DNA of 64,000 nt. It comes from Lunularia cruciata. Taxonomy: Eukaryota; Streptophyta; Marchantiopsida; Lunulariales; Lunulariaceae. Location of the stretch: the NCBI GenBank assembly GCA_948567375.1, contig OX419760.1:22816001-22880000 (forward strand), given 5' to 3'. A model generated the notes under the pieces. It was not told where the DNA came from and did no database searches. It saw only the letters and a program-made list of their open reading frames with translations. Positions within the stretch are counted from its first letter, which is position 1. The number at the start of each line of letters is the position of its first letter. The position numbers and the translations under genes are program-made. Of the stretch, positions 1-12,785 are shown one piece after another.

Positions 1-1900
1 AAATTGAAGCAGGTCGAATTGCATCTGCAGACGAGAAACAAGCAAAAAGTGGACGCTAGCGTCTTGTATCTTCGCCGAGAAGAAATAACTTGAATTTGGG
101 TAGATGTTTTATTGCGTTTTATTACCGAGTAAAGTGATAGCTGCTGGTGACGACGACTTTCAAGAAAGCTCCCACTAATGAAGAAGCAAAGCATGCAAGG
201 CGCTGAAGGAACTCGGCATAATGGCCCCGTAACCTCGGGACAAGGCAAGTATAACGATAAGCATAAGAAGGGGTGTCCTCCTATCCTCAGATTAGGAAAG
301 CAACGCATTCTTTATTATTATTTTTCAATCAACAAATCGAAGAAGCGGGACAAGGTGCTTATAAAGTATCTCTAAAACAAAAGGAATTACGATTTTCTTT
401 TTTTAAATGAGTTTTTGTTTTCTCTACAGAAGGAAAAAGGCGACCACGGAGAACACATGAAGGATGAAGGATGGGAAGACCCCATCAAGCCCTCTCTACA
501 GAACAGGATTCCAAGGAAGGCAATCTATCAGGTTATGTATTTTAGACAGTTTTGGTGTGAGGAAAGCGAGCTGTTTATATGCAATTGGACATGCATGAAA
601 AATCTTTGTGCTTGGGAGTTTGGTGACTTGTTACACAGAAATGGAATTTGAAGAGATAGACCAGGATATCCAAAAGCACTAGTTTCACGTTGGAGTATAC
701 TTTTGTTATTACTGACCTTTTAAATTGAAACATATTTGATATTTGTCTTGCATGTGTAAAGCATGACAGGGAGCTAGTACATGAAATGCGTAGCACCATA
801 AAAAGCTATCATCGAGAATGTTCTCTGAGGTATCTAGGATTATAATGAAGAGTACTATTGTTGACACTCCACACCATACATAAGATAAAGAATATTTAGT
901 TGAGCTTACAGTATTGCACTCAAAGGCAAGGATTACGTGAAGCACAAAGTAATAAAAATAATGGGAGGACAATATTTGCAACTGATTTACTCTCTTTACT
1001 CAAGATGGGGAAGGTGAAAAGTGGGATGGAAAGAGGGGAGAGAATCTTTCAGATGATTATATCTAAAATGTACGACGAGAAAAGGAGGGAAAATAATAGA
1101 TTGAGATGAATATCATCCAATCTGTCTGGTACAGTGACGAGTCTAACCCGGAACAGAAGACAGTCCTTCGAAACGGAGCTCCATCCTTTCTGTCCGTTGG
1201 TTCCGTATGTGTATGAGGGGATGTTTCAGTACATCCCAGGAAGCTGACTTCCTACGGCCAGTTACTATGAAGTTCTGGGTTACTTTCAAACCATAGCTAA
1301 ATCCGAGGAGATTTGCACCTCAACAAAGAGGGATGTCTGTCAGTTGACCTAGAGCCTGATTAAAGTATAGGATTTTACTCAAGGGCAGGACCGGTCTACC
1401 GGTGAGTACGACCCCACTGAAGAGCCTCCTATTTGAGGGCCCTACTCGATAATAGAGGAAGGATTACGGATCGCGGGAGTGGAAGGAAGGACGACGGGAT
1501 AGGGGATCTGACCTGCGCAGCAATTGCCGTGATTTCGTCGGAGAGAGAGAACGAAAAGGACTCTCCCTGATCCTATGTGAGTAGAGTAGAGTAGAGAGAG
1601 AACGAGTGCACGCAATGAATGGATGTCGGAGAGAAAGGGTTAGAGGGGGAGCGGGCCAATCTATCTTCAGCTGCTGCCATCTTCTCCCACTAGCAGCCCA
1701 TAGGTTGTGTGCGGGCTTCGGGGGATGGAAAGTAGAGTCCGTCTGACTTACGGAGGGATGGACGGGAGACAGAGAGGAGGGGACTGCACAGGAAAAGGCA
1801 AGACGTCATCGAGAGATTTTCTCCTTGTTCCTTCTTCTTTCGGGGTTCGTGATCGCGCTGATTGCTGCTGAAGATCATGGTAGAAGAAAGGAGGTCAACC
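1..1900. other. left-edge region without a resolved gene
   Basis: No family was recognised here. An open frame runs from the first base to a stop at 91-93 and could be the tail of a gene that starts outside the window. A block at 430-531 is open on the + strand and is bounded by a plausible acceptor (pyrimidine run then CAG before 430) and a CAG/GTTATG donor, so it may be an internal or untranslated exon. Purine-rich GAGAGA and GTAGA runs occur at about 1540-1650. Nothing supports a product. Confidence 0.25.
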
Positions 1901-3802
1901 TTCCAGCCGGCTGTCTCCGTCCATGTTACGGACACAGCCGGATGGATCCGTCTGCGACAGCCGGATGTGCAAAAATCCTTTGTAGTTCATGCAGCCGGAC
2001 GGTCTCCGCCTGACGATGTGAACCTGCTAAGGTGATGAAGGGTCCGTGCCTGAAGATGTGAACCCAAGAAGGAGGTCGCCGACGGTAGGGCTCTTTGGTC
2101 TGGTCGGGTCTGGAGTAGTCTGGCGGGTCTGTTGGTCGGGGAAAAGGAGGAGAGGAAAGGAGAGGAGGTGGCTGTGGCTGGAAGAAGTCCCATCGGACTG
2201 GAGACGAGTGATATGCAGCTTCAGCAGCTTGATTTGATCGCTTGATCATCGAGTGGAAAGAAGAAGAAGAGGAGGAGGAGGAAGAGGAGGAGGGGAGAGA
2301 GAGGAATGGGAAGGAGTGAAAGAGGAGACAAGATGAGTCACTGTTTATCAGGTTGGTGGCTTGAAGAGGAAGATCATGAGCAGTGATTTAATTTCGTGAT
2401 TTGTTCGAGTGACTGTCTGCTTCTATGGGCACGCCACTCTAGTTCACTCTTTCTGCCCTCTCTCGATCGGGTTTTCCTGGCAGTGGATTGCACAGGCTCT
2501 GATTCAGGAACGTTATACGTGGTCTGTCTACATCTAGGTCTGGTTGATCGACTGACGTGCTGGTTCTGCACAGGTTTCTACTTGTAAGATATTGGGACGG
2601 ACACCTAGTGCTTGGATTTGAAGAGGAAGGAACAGGCCGCACTGCCTACTTTATGCTCGGGCTGAATTTTGAGCAATCATGCTGTGAAGATGGTAAGGAA
2701 TGGGGAGGATTCTCATCATCGACTTTCTTGCCAATGTGCGCATTCGTCGACATTCTCCCCACCTCTGAGGCACTTTTGCTCTCTTCGGGCCGTCTGGAGT
2801 ACGACTTAGATGTAGATTGAACAGGAAAATGCCATAATTGGATGCCGGTAGCAGCAGAGGGGTCGTACAGCTTTTCGATCCTTCGGTGATTGAGTTGCTC
2901 AGTTGGAAGCAGGAAGGTAGTGGGGATAAGCACAACAGGTTACGGAGGGGTAACTTAAGGCTAATTACAGAAATTGTGGGCAGATGAACCAATTGCCATG
3001 GACGCATAGTTATGGTGGTTGACACAGAGACGACTTGGAAGCTACTCAAGGACATCAACAGAGATGTGGATTTTACTTCTGTGAAGTGCTTATTGGGAAC
3101 CTGTGGCTTAAAGGTGAGCAAACCGAACTGTGGTAGCATGTGTGGGGGCCAGTATGATCGGTCGAAACTCACTTTTTCATTTGTTCGTCGTCATTTTCTC
3201 CATTATGCTTTCGAAGTGCGACAAAGGAAAAGGAACATTGTCTCTACTTTGAGATGCTGATATTGTTTGGAGGTCCAGGTTCCATTCTGAACTGTAGCAA
3301 TCTACAGCGCGGAGGAAAGGTGCGGGTGTCGAGCTGTTCTGCAATCTTGCCGCTACTATTTATTTCATTCTCTGAGTAGCAGATCGGGGCAATCTGCTTG
3401 TGGTCTTCAAACTCACCGGTGGGTACTCTGCGATCTCGGGAGTCAAGTGTTTGCTCCGCTTGTTACCTAGAGATCTGGAGTGTACTAAGCTTAAGCCAAG
3501 TGATCTAATAAGTCTAGAGTTCGATGACAGCAATTGACGACACCTCGTTTCTCCTAACTTTACCTCGTATTGCCATCATCGGGAGTTTGGCTTCATGAGA
3601 TTTTAAGAGTTCTTGAAGGGACGATTTCACTCTGCAGTCGACATTTGTAAACAATTAGGACTCTAGCAAATGAATGAGAAATTTTGAATAGAATCTATTG
3701 TTCTTGCGGCTAGTCCAGAAAAGTTATGCATCTGGACTGAATAGGCTATTTGATTTGCAGATACACGCCTTCAAAGGTGGAGTGAAGCTGGGTAAGGAAG
3801 CC
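1901..3802 (+). promoter_or_regulatory. probable upstream/leader region of the U-box gene
   Basis: This GC-richer, purine-rich stretch lies directly upstream of the U-box gene on the same strand. It has several short ATG frames but no recognisable domain. A pyrimidine-rich acceptor ending in CAG at 3758-3760 precedes the coding ATG by about 40 bases, which suggests a 5' UTR intron and therefore a long spliced leader with upstream exons somewhere in this interval. Transcript data would be needed to place the start site; no clear TATA box was assigned. Confidence 0.35.
2258..2310. repeat. GAA/GGA purine microsatellite
   Basis: An almost pure purine tract of GAA and GGA triplets running into GAGAGA, upstream of the U-box gene. 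Such tracts are common in plant 5' leaders and can form triplex-prone DNA. It is imperfect and short. Confidence 0.7.
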
Positions 3803-6800
3803 ATGGATCCTGTGACGATGCTAGCTAATATAGCCCAGCTCATACAGATGGTGGTTATGTTGGGAGACAAAGCAAAGAGTCAGAAGATTAACTGCCAAAA
3901 CCTGGCATCGCGAATCAAGCTCTTGAAACCGCTCCTCGATGAAGTTCGTGAGACGAAGATTCCCTTGAACACTCCGGCCATTGCTTCATTGGAAGCTTTA
4001 GAGGGGGCCATCTTGAAAGCGAAAGCTCTATTTGAGAAGTGCGGGGGAAAGAGCAGCAAGCTTTACATGGTGAGGTTCACATGATAAACTTTTGCACTGA
4101 GTAGAGCTCGTTATGGGTGCTGCTTTCTGAGTTTTACTTGGGTTGTAGCTACGGGTCTGGAGCTAGGATTTGGGAAGTACTAGGAGATTGGATATTCCTG
4201 AGAGATATTCCTGTGAGGTAGGATGACCCATCGCTTGGATATGTTGTAATGGTTGATTCTTCTATGGAATGCCTTGCCACTGCCGCCGCTGATGCGGCAT
4301 GGTAAGTCCGGAAAGCAAGGTGGGCACCTAGATTTGTGTGCTAATTCTGATGGATTGTGTGTAGGTGCTACGTTGTCAAGTATTCGTCAACAAATTCCAG
4401 GATGTTACTAAAGACATTGATGATTCTTTGACGTCAATGCCTCTCATGACTCTACGAATTTCTGATCAGATTAGAGCCCAGGTTCTGTTCAGAGCCTCCA
4501 ACTTATCGTGTAATTGAAGGATAATGAAACTGCATGCTGTGCCTCTTAAACGCAATGTGATTTTCCTAATCCAGGCAGCAAACGAAGAATAAACATGTAT
4601 CTTTTCGTAATTCTAGAAAACGGGTTCTGAGATTCAGTGGTTTTTGTGGTTTTCAATCAGGTCGAGCGTCTGATACATGAGCTCAGGCGAACGAGGTATC
4701 TAGTGGATGCTTCCGATGAGCGGATTTCACAGGAAATTGAAGCTCTCTTGAGGGATCAAAGGGACGGAAAGAAAGCGAGCTTCGAAATGCTATGCAAGCT
4801 TGCCGATTGGTTGGAGATTGGATCAAAGGAGTTCATGCTGAAAGAAATTAGCGCGCTGGAGCTGGAGAAGGAAGAAGCCAAGGTAGACGGGGATAAGTTG
4901 GAGGAGGAATACATCAACCAAATGACGTCTTTATTAGAACTGATGGTAGAAGAGATAGGTGAGCATAAGGCTGGGGACCTTCAGATCCCTCCTGATTTCC
5001 GTTGTCCACTCTCTTTGGAACTGATGTCTGATCCTGTCATAGTAGCTTCAGGGCAAACTTACGAAAGAACTTATATTCAGCAATGGTTAGACCAAGGTAA
5101 TACAACCTGTCCAAAAACGCGCCAAACTCTGACCCACACTAATCTTATTCCAAACTACACTGTCAAGGCTTTGATTGCTAACTGGTGTGAGGCCAATAGC
5201 GTGCCCCTACCGGAACCTGCGAAAATTGACATGCTTAATACCTTCTTGAGGCCTTTGACACCTCTTATAAGTGCCAAGGCTGAACCTGAGGAGCGAAATT
5301 CAGAGTCCCCTCCTATGCCCCTGCAGCAGCCGATAGTTATGCAACACATTCCAGAACGAGGCATGTCTGGGATAGGCAGCCGGCCTCCTGCAAAATCTAG
5401 ACGCACTTTTCACCCCAGATCAGCAGATGACCGTGATGGTGACAGAAGCAATGGTTTCTATAATGGTGGATCTGGAGAGGATCATGGGGAGGGGTCAGGA
5501 GGAATTCGTAGTCCGAGCACGAATCATCATGATGGAGAAATTGGTCAACGTCGCATCTCGTTGTTGAAAGAAAAGTATGATGCAGATTCTGGTAATGAGT
5601 CGTCGTCTCCCCTTCATCACCATCGAACTGCATCAGGATCAAGTGTGGCATCCAGCGTTGAGGACGGACAGGGATCTTCCATACCTCACGAGAATTCTAC
5701 TGCTGGTGATGCTCCTCAGACCACAATTGATTCTTCTCCTTACACTAGTGATGTGTCCGGGGAGCTCGATAGTCCATCTGTCGCTCCAGTTCTCTCAGAA
5801 GAAGGCGGATCTCCTGCTCGTCCAGTGGATACGAGGATGGCTGCACCCTGGAGAAGGCGAGGAGAAGAGAGAGAATACAGTATGCCTAGAATTGTGGCCA
5901 CTCCTTTACAAGACACACTAGGACCGGATGCCAATGCTCAACAGGTGGTTGGTGCGCTCGTCCTGGATCTGCAATCAGAGGATGTAGATGTGCATAGGCA
6001 GGCTGCAGCAGAGTTGAGGCTTCTTGCTAAATACAACATGGAGAATAGAATCGTTATTGCGAATTCAGGCGCCATTAAGCCCTTAGTGTCCTTGTTGGAC
6101 TCTACGGATCCCAAAACCCAGGAGAACGCAGTGACTGCCCTGCTCAACTTGTCAATCAACGACAACAACAAGTCTGAAATTGCTTCAGCTGGAGCTATTG
6201 ACCCTCTGGTCAATGTTCTGAGGGTGGGAAACGCACAGGCCATGGAAAACGCCGCCGCCACTCTCTTCAGCTTATCAGTAATGGATGACAACAAAGTGAC
6301 AATTGGGGCGTCAGGTGCCATCCCTCCTTTAGTACATCTCCTTATAAATGGAACGCCAAGAGGGAAGAAAGATGCAGCCACAGCGCTGTTCAACTTGTCA
6401 ATCTTTCACGAAAACAAAGCTCGCATAGTACGTGCTGGAGCTATCAGGCCCCTTGTGGAGCTTATGGCAGATCCAGCTGCGGGAATGGTTGACAAAGCGG
6501 TTGCTGTGTTGGCAAATCTCGCCACTATCCCCGAAGGGAGAGTGGCAATTGGAGATGAAAGTGGAATCCCGGCTTTAGTTGAGGTTGTTGAGGCTGGCTC
6601 ACAAAGAGGGAAGGAAAATGCTGCTGCAGCTTTACTGCAGCTCTGTATGAATAGCAACCGGCATCGGGCTCTGGTGTTACAAGAAGGGGCCATCCCTCCT
6701 CTTGTTGCGCTTTCTCAATCTGGAACGGCACGTGCTAAGGAGAAGGTGAGACTCCTTTTTGACTCAGTAAGGGGAAGGTGAGATAGACGTCGATTTGTGA

Positions 6801-7078
6801 ACTTGAGTTTTACGTGTACTTGGACACAATTCTGAGAGAGGTACACATATATAAGCAAAAGAAAGCAAGCAAGTTTAGGTTGATCAAGGATCACTTGTAG
6901 GAGTCACTTGCCGACTTATGACAGTGCCACATGTTCCTATGGAAGGAAGGTAGTAGTGAATGTCAATCTCTGATGCACCTGATTTTGTTCCCCACAGGCA
7001 TCAGCTCTTCTCCGCCATTTCCGTGAGCAACGGCACCAGGTTCCAGGTCCACGAGCTGGCGCTGATAGACATATGTGA
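3803..7078 (+). CDS. PUB4: U-box/armadillo-repeat E3 ubiquitin ligase, PUB4-like, four coding exons
   Basis: Plant U-box (PUB) E3 ligase that transfers ubiquitin from an E2 to substrates held by its armadillo repeats. Coding exons inferred from GT-AG sites: 3803-4069, 4365-4481, 4661-6745 and 6998-7078, all joined in phase 0 and giving about 849 residues. The N-terminal helical PUB domain spans roughly 10-230. The U-box spans about 237-310 and contains FRCPLSLELMSDPV and CPKTRQTL. A serine-rich linker follows, then armadillo repeats from about 550 to the end (ALLNLSINDNNK type). The U-box and repeats resemble the PUB2/PUB4 group more than the PUB14 group. The start is the first ATG after a probable UTR intron. 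The frame also stops at 6779, but that stop is inside the third intron: the conserved end KEK joins exon 4, which begins ASALLRHFREQR. The protein looks intact. The clade assignment is by eye. Confidence 0.9.
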
Positions 7079-9480
7079 GAAAGATATGGATCTGTTCAAA
7101 ATTTCTGACTGGAATATTTATCGGTGAATTGATCTGGATATCCTTTTGATGTGTAGTCGAAGATCGTCATTTATTCACCCACTACAGGCTTGCCAGAGAA
7201 GAAATGAAGATGCCATGCATGCAGTGCAGATCTCCTAAGACAAGCCAACCGAGGTCTCTAACTGCAACTGGACCCCAGGATGGTCGTGTTCACCTTGTGG
7301 ATTGTTTCGATATGGGTCATAATGTTGGACTAGTAAGGAAGTTCCGCGCTGTACTATGTTCTCCTTGGGAGGCCCCTACAGGCATTGGGGCCATTGTAAA
7401 TTTCCATGTTCCTGGCTGATTTGAACGGGTATGCCACCTTTCCACGTATCCAAACTTATGATGGCTCTCCCTTTTTGCCCTTTTCTTTTGATTTCATTCT
7501 TATATGCTAGGGGTAAGATCCTCGTTGATACTTGTTGAGAACTCGCCAGAAGAGCGAAAGTCAAGCTGTGGTCGTGGTGATTCACAGATGCGATCATGTC
7601 GGTCATTTTGTACCATGATGAAGTTGATTAGCTTTTTGTACGGAACTTACGTAGATCAGTACATTTCAGACAAGGGTCCGGATACGAAGCTTTTGCGCAA
7701 AAAATGACATTGACGTGGTAACACTGGTTCCTGTATAGAATTGTCTGAAGAAGGCGGGTTCAATTTTTTGATTTGTGCTACTGTTGTACCTTTGCATTGG
7801 ATAACATCTTCTCCTTGGAAATTTTTCCAGTTTGGCATCAGATGTTCCTTTGTTTGTGACTATAGCTAACTCTACCAACAAGATGGACGACACTGACAAG
7901 GTCAATCTGGACGATTTTCCTTGTGAGATATCCATTCAGTTTCATGTTGTTCGGCCTTTGCAGCACCCTTAGGGTATAGTATTGACGTAGACGGATGGTA
8001 GTGTCAGGATTTGCACCTTCTCCATGATACGAAGAGTCTCATTGCACCACCTGAGATTCTGCTTCGGAAGACTGACAAGTCCTACGTACAGTAGCGATCT
8101 ATCTTGAATCGACCTTGATCCACGTCTCACCCTAGCTTTGATCAAGACCTTGGGAAAAGCCGAAGATCTCAGGAATTTGAACGCGTTGGCGGATGTTAAG
8201 AAAGGTGCCCTGTCGAGTTCATGTTTCATGTTGGGCGGTCAGGCGAGGTTAAGCAGAAGGAATCTACATTTGGGGAGACCAACACGCTGTTTCGCCTGTT
8301 TGGTTATGTAGCCCCTTTTGTCGTTTTGGATTGAATCTGCAAGAACTTAAGCCTTTCATGCTGTTTGAAGACATCCATACTGTTTGAAGAAAAGTTTCGA
8401 AAACCCACAGTAATGGATGTGGACCTCCTTGAAGACTCGTGAACATTATGTTCAGATAAAGGTTTCCAACAATAAGAGGAGACGGTATTACACCGGGATA
8501 TGTGTTCTAATCATTGAACTTACCCCTCATGTACCTTCTGTAACTTTATGCTGAAAACCTGGTCCAGCACTCCGCACACTCTTAATACTGGCCGGTGGAA
8601 AGTTTCTGTCCGTCCTCGGCGTGCGCCTTTACCTGGCTGCTGATAAGCGACTTGTCTACCACAGAACTGCACTGTATCTTCACTGCCTGAAGAAACACTC
8701 TTGAGATTCAATCTCTTCAACACTTAAACGAATATGGGTGTGAAAAGTGCACACCGAATTAGAGTTTTTATGAAGTACCTAGGCTAAGTAATAAATGGGC
8801 ACATCTTGGCATATTCCGCAATAAGCATAGATCATTCAACACAAGGTTGCACAGAATGGTTCCGAATCTGTAAAAGACGAAATTGGAACCCCTAATGTGT
8901 ACGCGGTCGCCTTCTCTTGATGTGTACGAAAGGGGCCATGAAAGTAAACTCGTCTCAACTTTAGATCCGCACTGATTGGTCGCAGTGACCTTTTCCTCTT
9001 TATGGAGGAGAGTGATGAGTGGTCTCGACATTGGCTTAGCAGCGCTTTATTCTTATAATCCTCGTGAGTTTGTAATCTATGGTTTTAACGGTTTCACTCA
9101 TTTTTACGTGCTTTTTTACTAGATACATTTATTCTTCGTGTCACTATGGTATGTATCCAGGTTCTTGAATCTCAGTTTGATCTTGCGTTAACATACCTCA
9201 ACTTTGTTTTATAGTATTTCCAACTTCCATTATCTATATTTTCTATAATAATGAGATTTCGTTTTGTTTGCGTATATCCATTTATGATTACTTACATACT
9301 ATACTATTTCGTCTATTTACATACTACACCATTTTGTTTTCGTCTATACCATTTACGAGTACTTACATTTACTTCATGTGTTCTATGATGTCGCTTTTCT
9401 TCTTGTCCTCTTTATGAGTACTTTCATAACTAGGTACCAGGGTTTAGTCTAGGTTCGGTCCGTACATTTGAATTTTATGA
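7079..9480. other. intergenic stretch after the U-box gene
   Basis: It begins with the probable 3' UTR of the U-box gene. The remainder holds only short frames on both strands without recognisable motifs or codon bias. A 40-base segment near 9040-9080 resembles one near 45098-45140. From about 9060 the composition turns AT-rich, marking the start of the first transposon-rich block. Confidence 0.5.
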
Positions 9481-9492
9481 ATGATTTGTGAA

Positions 9493-9520
9493 TGTGATAC
9501 TAGATATATCTAGTATCACA
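9493..9520. repeat. 28-bp perfect palindrome
   Basis: A perfect palindrome with half-site TGTGATACTAGATA and no loop, in AT-rich DNA. It could extrude as a cruciform or be a two-fold protein site. It lies 34 bases from a second inverted repeat, so the cluster may be the relic of a small inverted-repeat transposon. Confidence 0.85.
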
Positions 9521-9553
9521 AAGGGCTATATGATTTAGTCCTATGTTGGAAGG

Positions 9554-9646
9554 ACAAATTGTAACCAGTATCCATAACACTGGTTACAATTTGTTCGCGA
9601 AGAAAAGTAAGTATCCATAACACTGGTTACAATTTGTTCGCGAAGA
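9554..9646. repeat. inverted repeat plus 36-bp direct duplication
   Basis: A 16-bp arm (ACAAATTGTAACCAGT, 9554-9569) is repeated inverted at 9579-9594 around a 9-base loop. The 36-bp segment 9568-9603, which contains the right arm, is repeated exactly at 9611-9646 (period 43). No coding frame or known family explains it. Confidence 0.85.
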
Positions 9647-9649
9647 CAA

Positions 9650-11735
9650 AAATAGACCCCCACGATTACTGCAGACAGACGGATGGCCATTCAACCAATG
9701 GTAAACTTTTTTGTTTTTAGTTCTTAATGGTTTGCTGTCACGTTTCTTGGTCTTAGTAGGGGGTTTCAAATTCCAGATTTTCAGAATTTTACAGGCAGTG
9801 GTAAGATATTTTATGGACACCCGAAATCAAGGTTTGGTTGAAAATTGACTCTGCTCTACAGGATCACCCGTAACCTGGAAAAAGCTACGGGTCATGTTTT
9901 CAATTTCCCATAGAGATATTTATGGCTACATACTTTTACCCGTAATAACTCTCTGTGCTCCTTCACGCTACCCATATAATTTTTTCATTTTATCCTTAAT
10001 CTCATTTACAGATTCCTACAAGTGTTCCAAAAGTCTAAATTTGAAACCCCTAATGTGTTGACAGAATCCCGGGGCGGTTCAAGTGTTCCATAGACACTTA
10101 ACCAAGTTTTCCTTTCATTGTCCTTGTAGTTTCCGGAGGATACACAATAGATTAGTAGTAGTAATATATATATTGTGATGGTTGAAAAAGTGAATACTTT
10201 TCTTAAAAGGAGAGTCGGTATGTGGTGTAGACAGTACAATTTAGAGGCAAATTTACATGTAGTTTGAGATTATCAAGTGACATGAGCAAATATTGTCATT
10301 TAGTTTGAGATGCTTAAATGACATTAACAAATTTTGTGATTTCTGTAATTATGAATCCAACATGCAATACAAATTATTAAGATGTTGAAATTGATGATCA
10401 AGTGACATTAGCAAATATGATAATTTAGTTTGAGATAATTAAGTAACATTAACAAATTTGATGGCTGTGGATAGTGATTGTTGCAATTATGAATCTCAAA
10501 TATACATGCTATACAAATTAGTAAGATGTTTTAATTGTTATGGTTACGGATTCAAAGATTCAAATAGAAAGACCAAACCATTTGAATCGTTATCACTTAC
10601 TTTCAAACGTGGTATTACCTTAGGAGTAGCTTAGAGTAATATTTTATATAATATTTAAGATGATATGGAAAAGTGTATAATTCATTTGGAGAGAGTATTG
10701 ATATGCAGTACAATATAAATGATGTGATATTAGATGGATTTGTAATTAGGTCAAGATCATCAAGTGATAATAGCAAATGCTCCTATGTGATTTTAGAAGA
10801 TATTTAAATTTAGCCTTTTCTAAACCCATAGAAATCCATAAATGATTTTATGGATATTTATAAAGAATTTATATGTAGCACACAAGAATCCAATAAAATT
10901 TTACCGTCAAAATCCATGTCATAAAAGAATTTATGGGAAATCTGAAATATGACCCATAACCTTTTATGGATTTTGGGTCACCAATCAAATTCTGTAATCT
11001 GAATTGGAATTAGTTTTAGCCTTAGTTTGAAATAATGTTCTCCAATCCTAAATTTTTATGTCATGTTTTTTTTTCTAACCAAATCCTCTTTATGGGTACC
11101 ATAAAATATTTTATGGATTTGAAACCCACTTATTAGGGATTTCAATTATGAGTTCATAAGCTCTATAAAGATATTTTACAAAAGGTCCTATGAACTTGAA
11201 CCGGATGGGGTGAAGGATGCTCAAGAGTTGTTATAAGATGTAATCCTTAGTTTGAAATAGATGTACTCCTCAGTTGGAAATTGGTTGCAGGTCACTCTTT
11301 TTATGACGCATAAGAATTTATTGCATCCAAAGGGACTACATTACATTATTATAAATCTTGATTACTTTTGTGTTAATGCAACAATGATTCAATTTGAATG
11401 GATGTTACCAGTCTCACATTTCACTCCCTCATTCTTCCTTTCTTGTTCACAAGTTTCATTATTGATTGTTCCTTATGCATCAAAGTTCTTATTTGTGACA
11501 ATACTTGTTGAGAAATTGAAGGTTTGGAGAAATTAAGGATTTGAATGCTAAGTTCAAATTGGAGCTATGCTTTGGAGTAGGGTTAAATAGAGCAATTGAG
11601 TTTTTTGGGAATCAAGATTCTACAATTATGTTGCTATGTTGTTACTAAAAAACACTTAAGAAAGAAGTAAAAAAAGTCATGTGCATCAAATGGCTCATGA
11701 ATTGAGTTTTGAAGAATGGAACAATGACTATTTTA
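9650..11735. other. AT-rich repeat-like stretch without genes
   Basis: No gene is seen. Recurring short phrases occur around TTTATGGATTT and GACCCATAA, and around 10250-10530 the phrase 'tttagtttgagat..aagtgacatgagcaaat' recurs about three times at irregular spacing. This may be the 5' flank or terminal part of the HARBI1-like element that follows. No terminal inverted repeat was identified with confidence. Confidence 0.4.
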
Positions 11736-11739
11736 CTTG

Positions 11740-12785
11740 AAAAAATTTAGATTTAGTAGAATGGAATGAAGGAGAAGGCATGGATGATTGGGAAGAGCTT
11801 TCATGGTAGGAATTTATCCATGGGGGTCAATATTTAAAGGACATAATTCAAACATCCCGTATCACATAATTTGTGTATAAGTTTTTTTATATACTTGATC
11901 CCCTTGTATTCAAACAACTTGTGAGGATGGATATGGACTCTTTTATTGCTTTAGTGTATGTACTCAAAGTGAATGATGTCTTTAAAAGAGTGAGGGATGT
12001 GGGAAGAAAGCAAACACTTGCATGGCTGCAAATGGCATTAGCAATGGATCAATATTTTGATAATAGTAATGGTGCTTGTGTGGCAAGACCAATGAACTTA
12101 TGGGGAATTAGTGTAAGATTGACAACAAGTTTACAAATAGAATAATAATTGCAGTTTTGTCCAATTTGAGGATGAAAGTGCAATACCATGGGATTGAAGA
12201 GAGAGCTATAATTGCTAAAGTGTTTGCTAAAAAAGGATTTCTTGGATGTGTAGAGTTAGTGTGGTGTACTTTGTTTCCTTTGTCAGAAAGACTAGTTATT
12301 GATGGGGGAAGTTTATTTCAGTAGAAAGTGCATCTATTCAATCAATGGCTACGTGATATGCAATGACAAGCAAAGAATTTTACATTTTGCAAGAGGTAAA
12401 ATTATGTCATTGGATTTATGAAAGTAATTTGTATTGTTGAATAGATAGCCAACAAAGGGATGTATTGTTGAACACCCTTATTTTTTAGTGTGTAGCTAAT
12501 GAGGGATGTTTTATTGTATAGGCTTGGCTCATGTCATGAGATGATATGTTTGAGAAAGTTGGAGCTTTGGTTAGATCCTAATCACAAAAAAGCTCATTGG
12601 ACATTTGAGAGCAGTCAATATTTACTAGCAAATGTTAGATATGTACAAACAAGCCATCTGATACCCTTGTTTAAACAAGTGTCAACTCAAGAATGGAAGG
12701 ATTTCAATTTATTGTGTGGCTCAAGCTAGATCTTGGAGTGAACATTGTGTTGGGATACTTAAAGCACATTGAAATTTTTGTAGGA
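11740..12785 (+). pseudogene. PIF/Harbinger (HARBI1-like, DDE_Tnp_4) transposase, broken copy 1
   Basis: Remains of a HARBI1-type DDE transposase in several frames. In order they show FKQLVRMDMDSFIALV (near 11910), FAKKGFLGCVELV with LFPLSE and VIDGG (near 12230-12310), LGSCHEMICL and LLANVRYVQTSHLIPLF (12530-12680), and WSEHCVGILKAH at about 12735-12775. These match the family's GxVDGT, PGSxHD and late S..R..IE blocks in position. The first catalytic region reads VWCT where the family usually has VDGT, the HD pair reads HE, and stops and frameshifts are frequent, so it is dead. A second copy lies near the right edge on the opposite strand. No accompanying Myb-like second gene was recognised. 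Confidence 0.75.

Noticed and set aside
1101-1500. Possible organelle-derived insertion
   Set aside because: The GC content and absence of frames hinted at it, but no recognisable plastid or mitochondrial gene or rRNA segment was found.
5938-6693. Long antisense frames inside the U-box gene
   Set aside because: They are shadows of the armadillo-repeat coding sequence on the other strand.
6746-6781. C-terminal tail VRLLFDSVRGR of the U-box protein
   Set aside because: It is the start of an intron read through; the spliced alternative restores the family's C-terminus.
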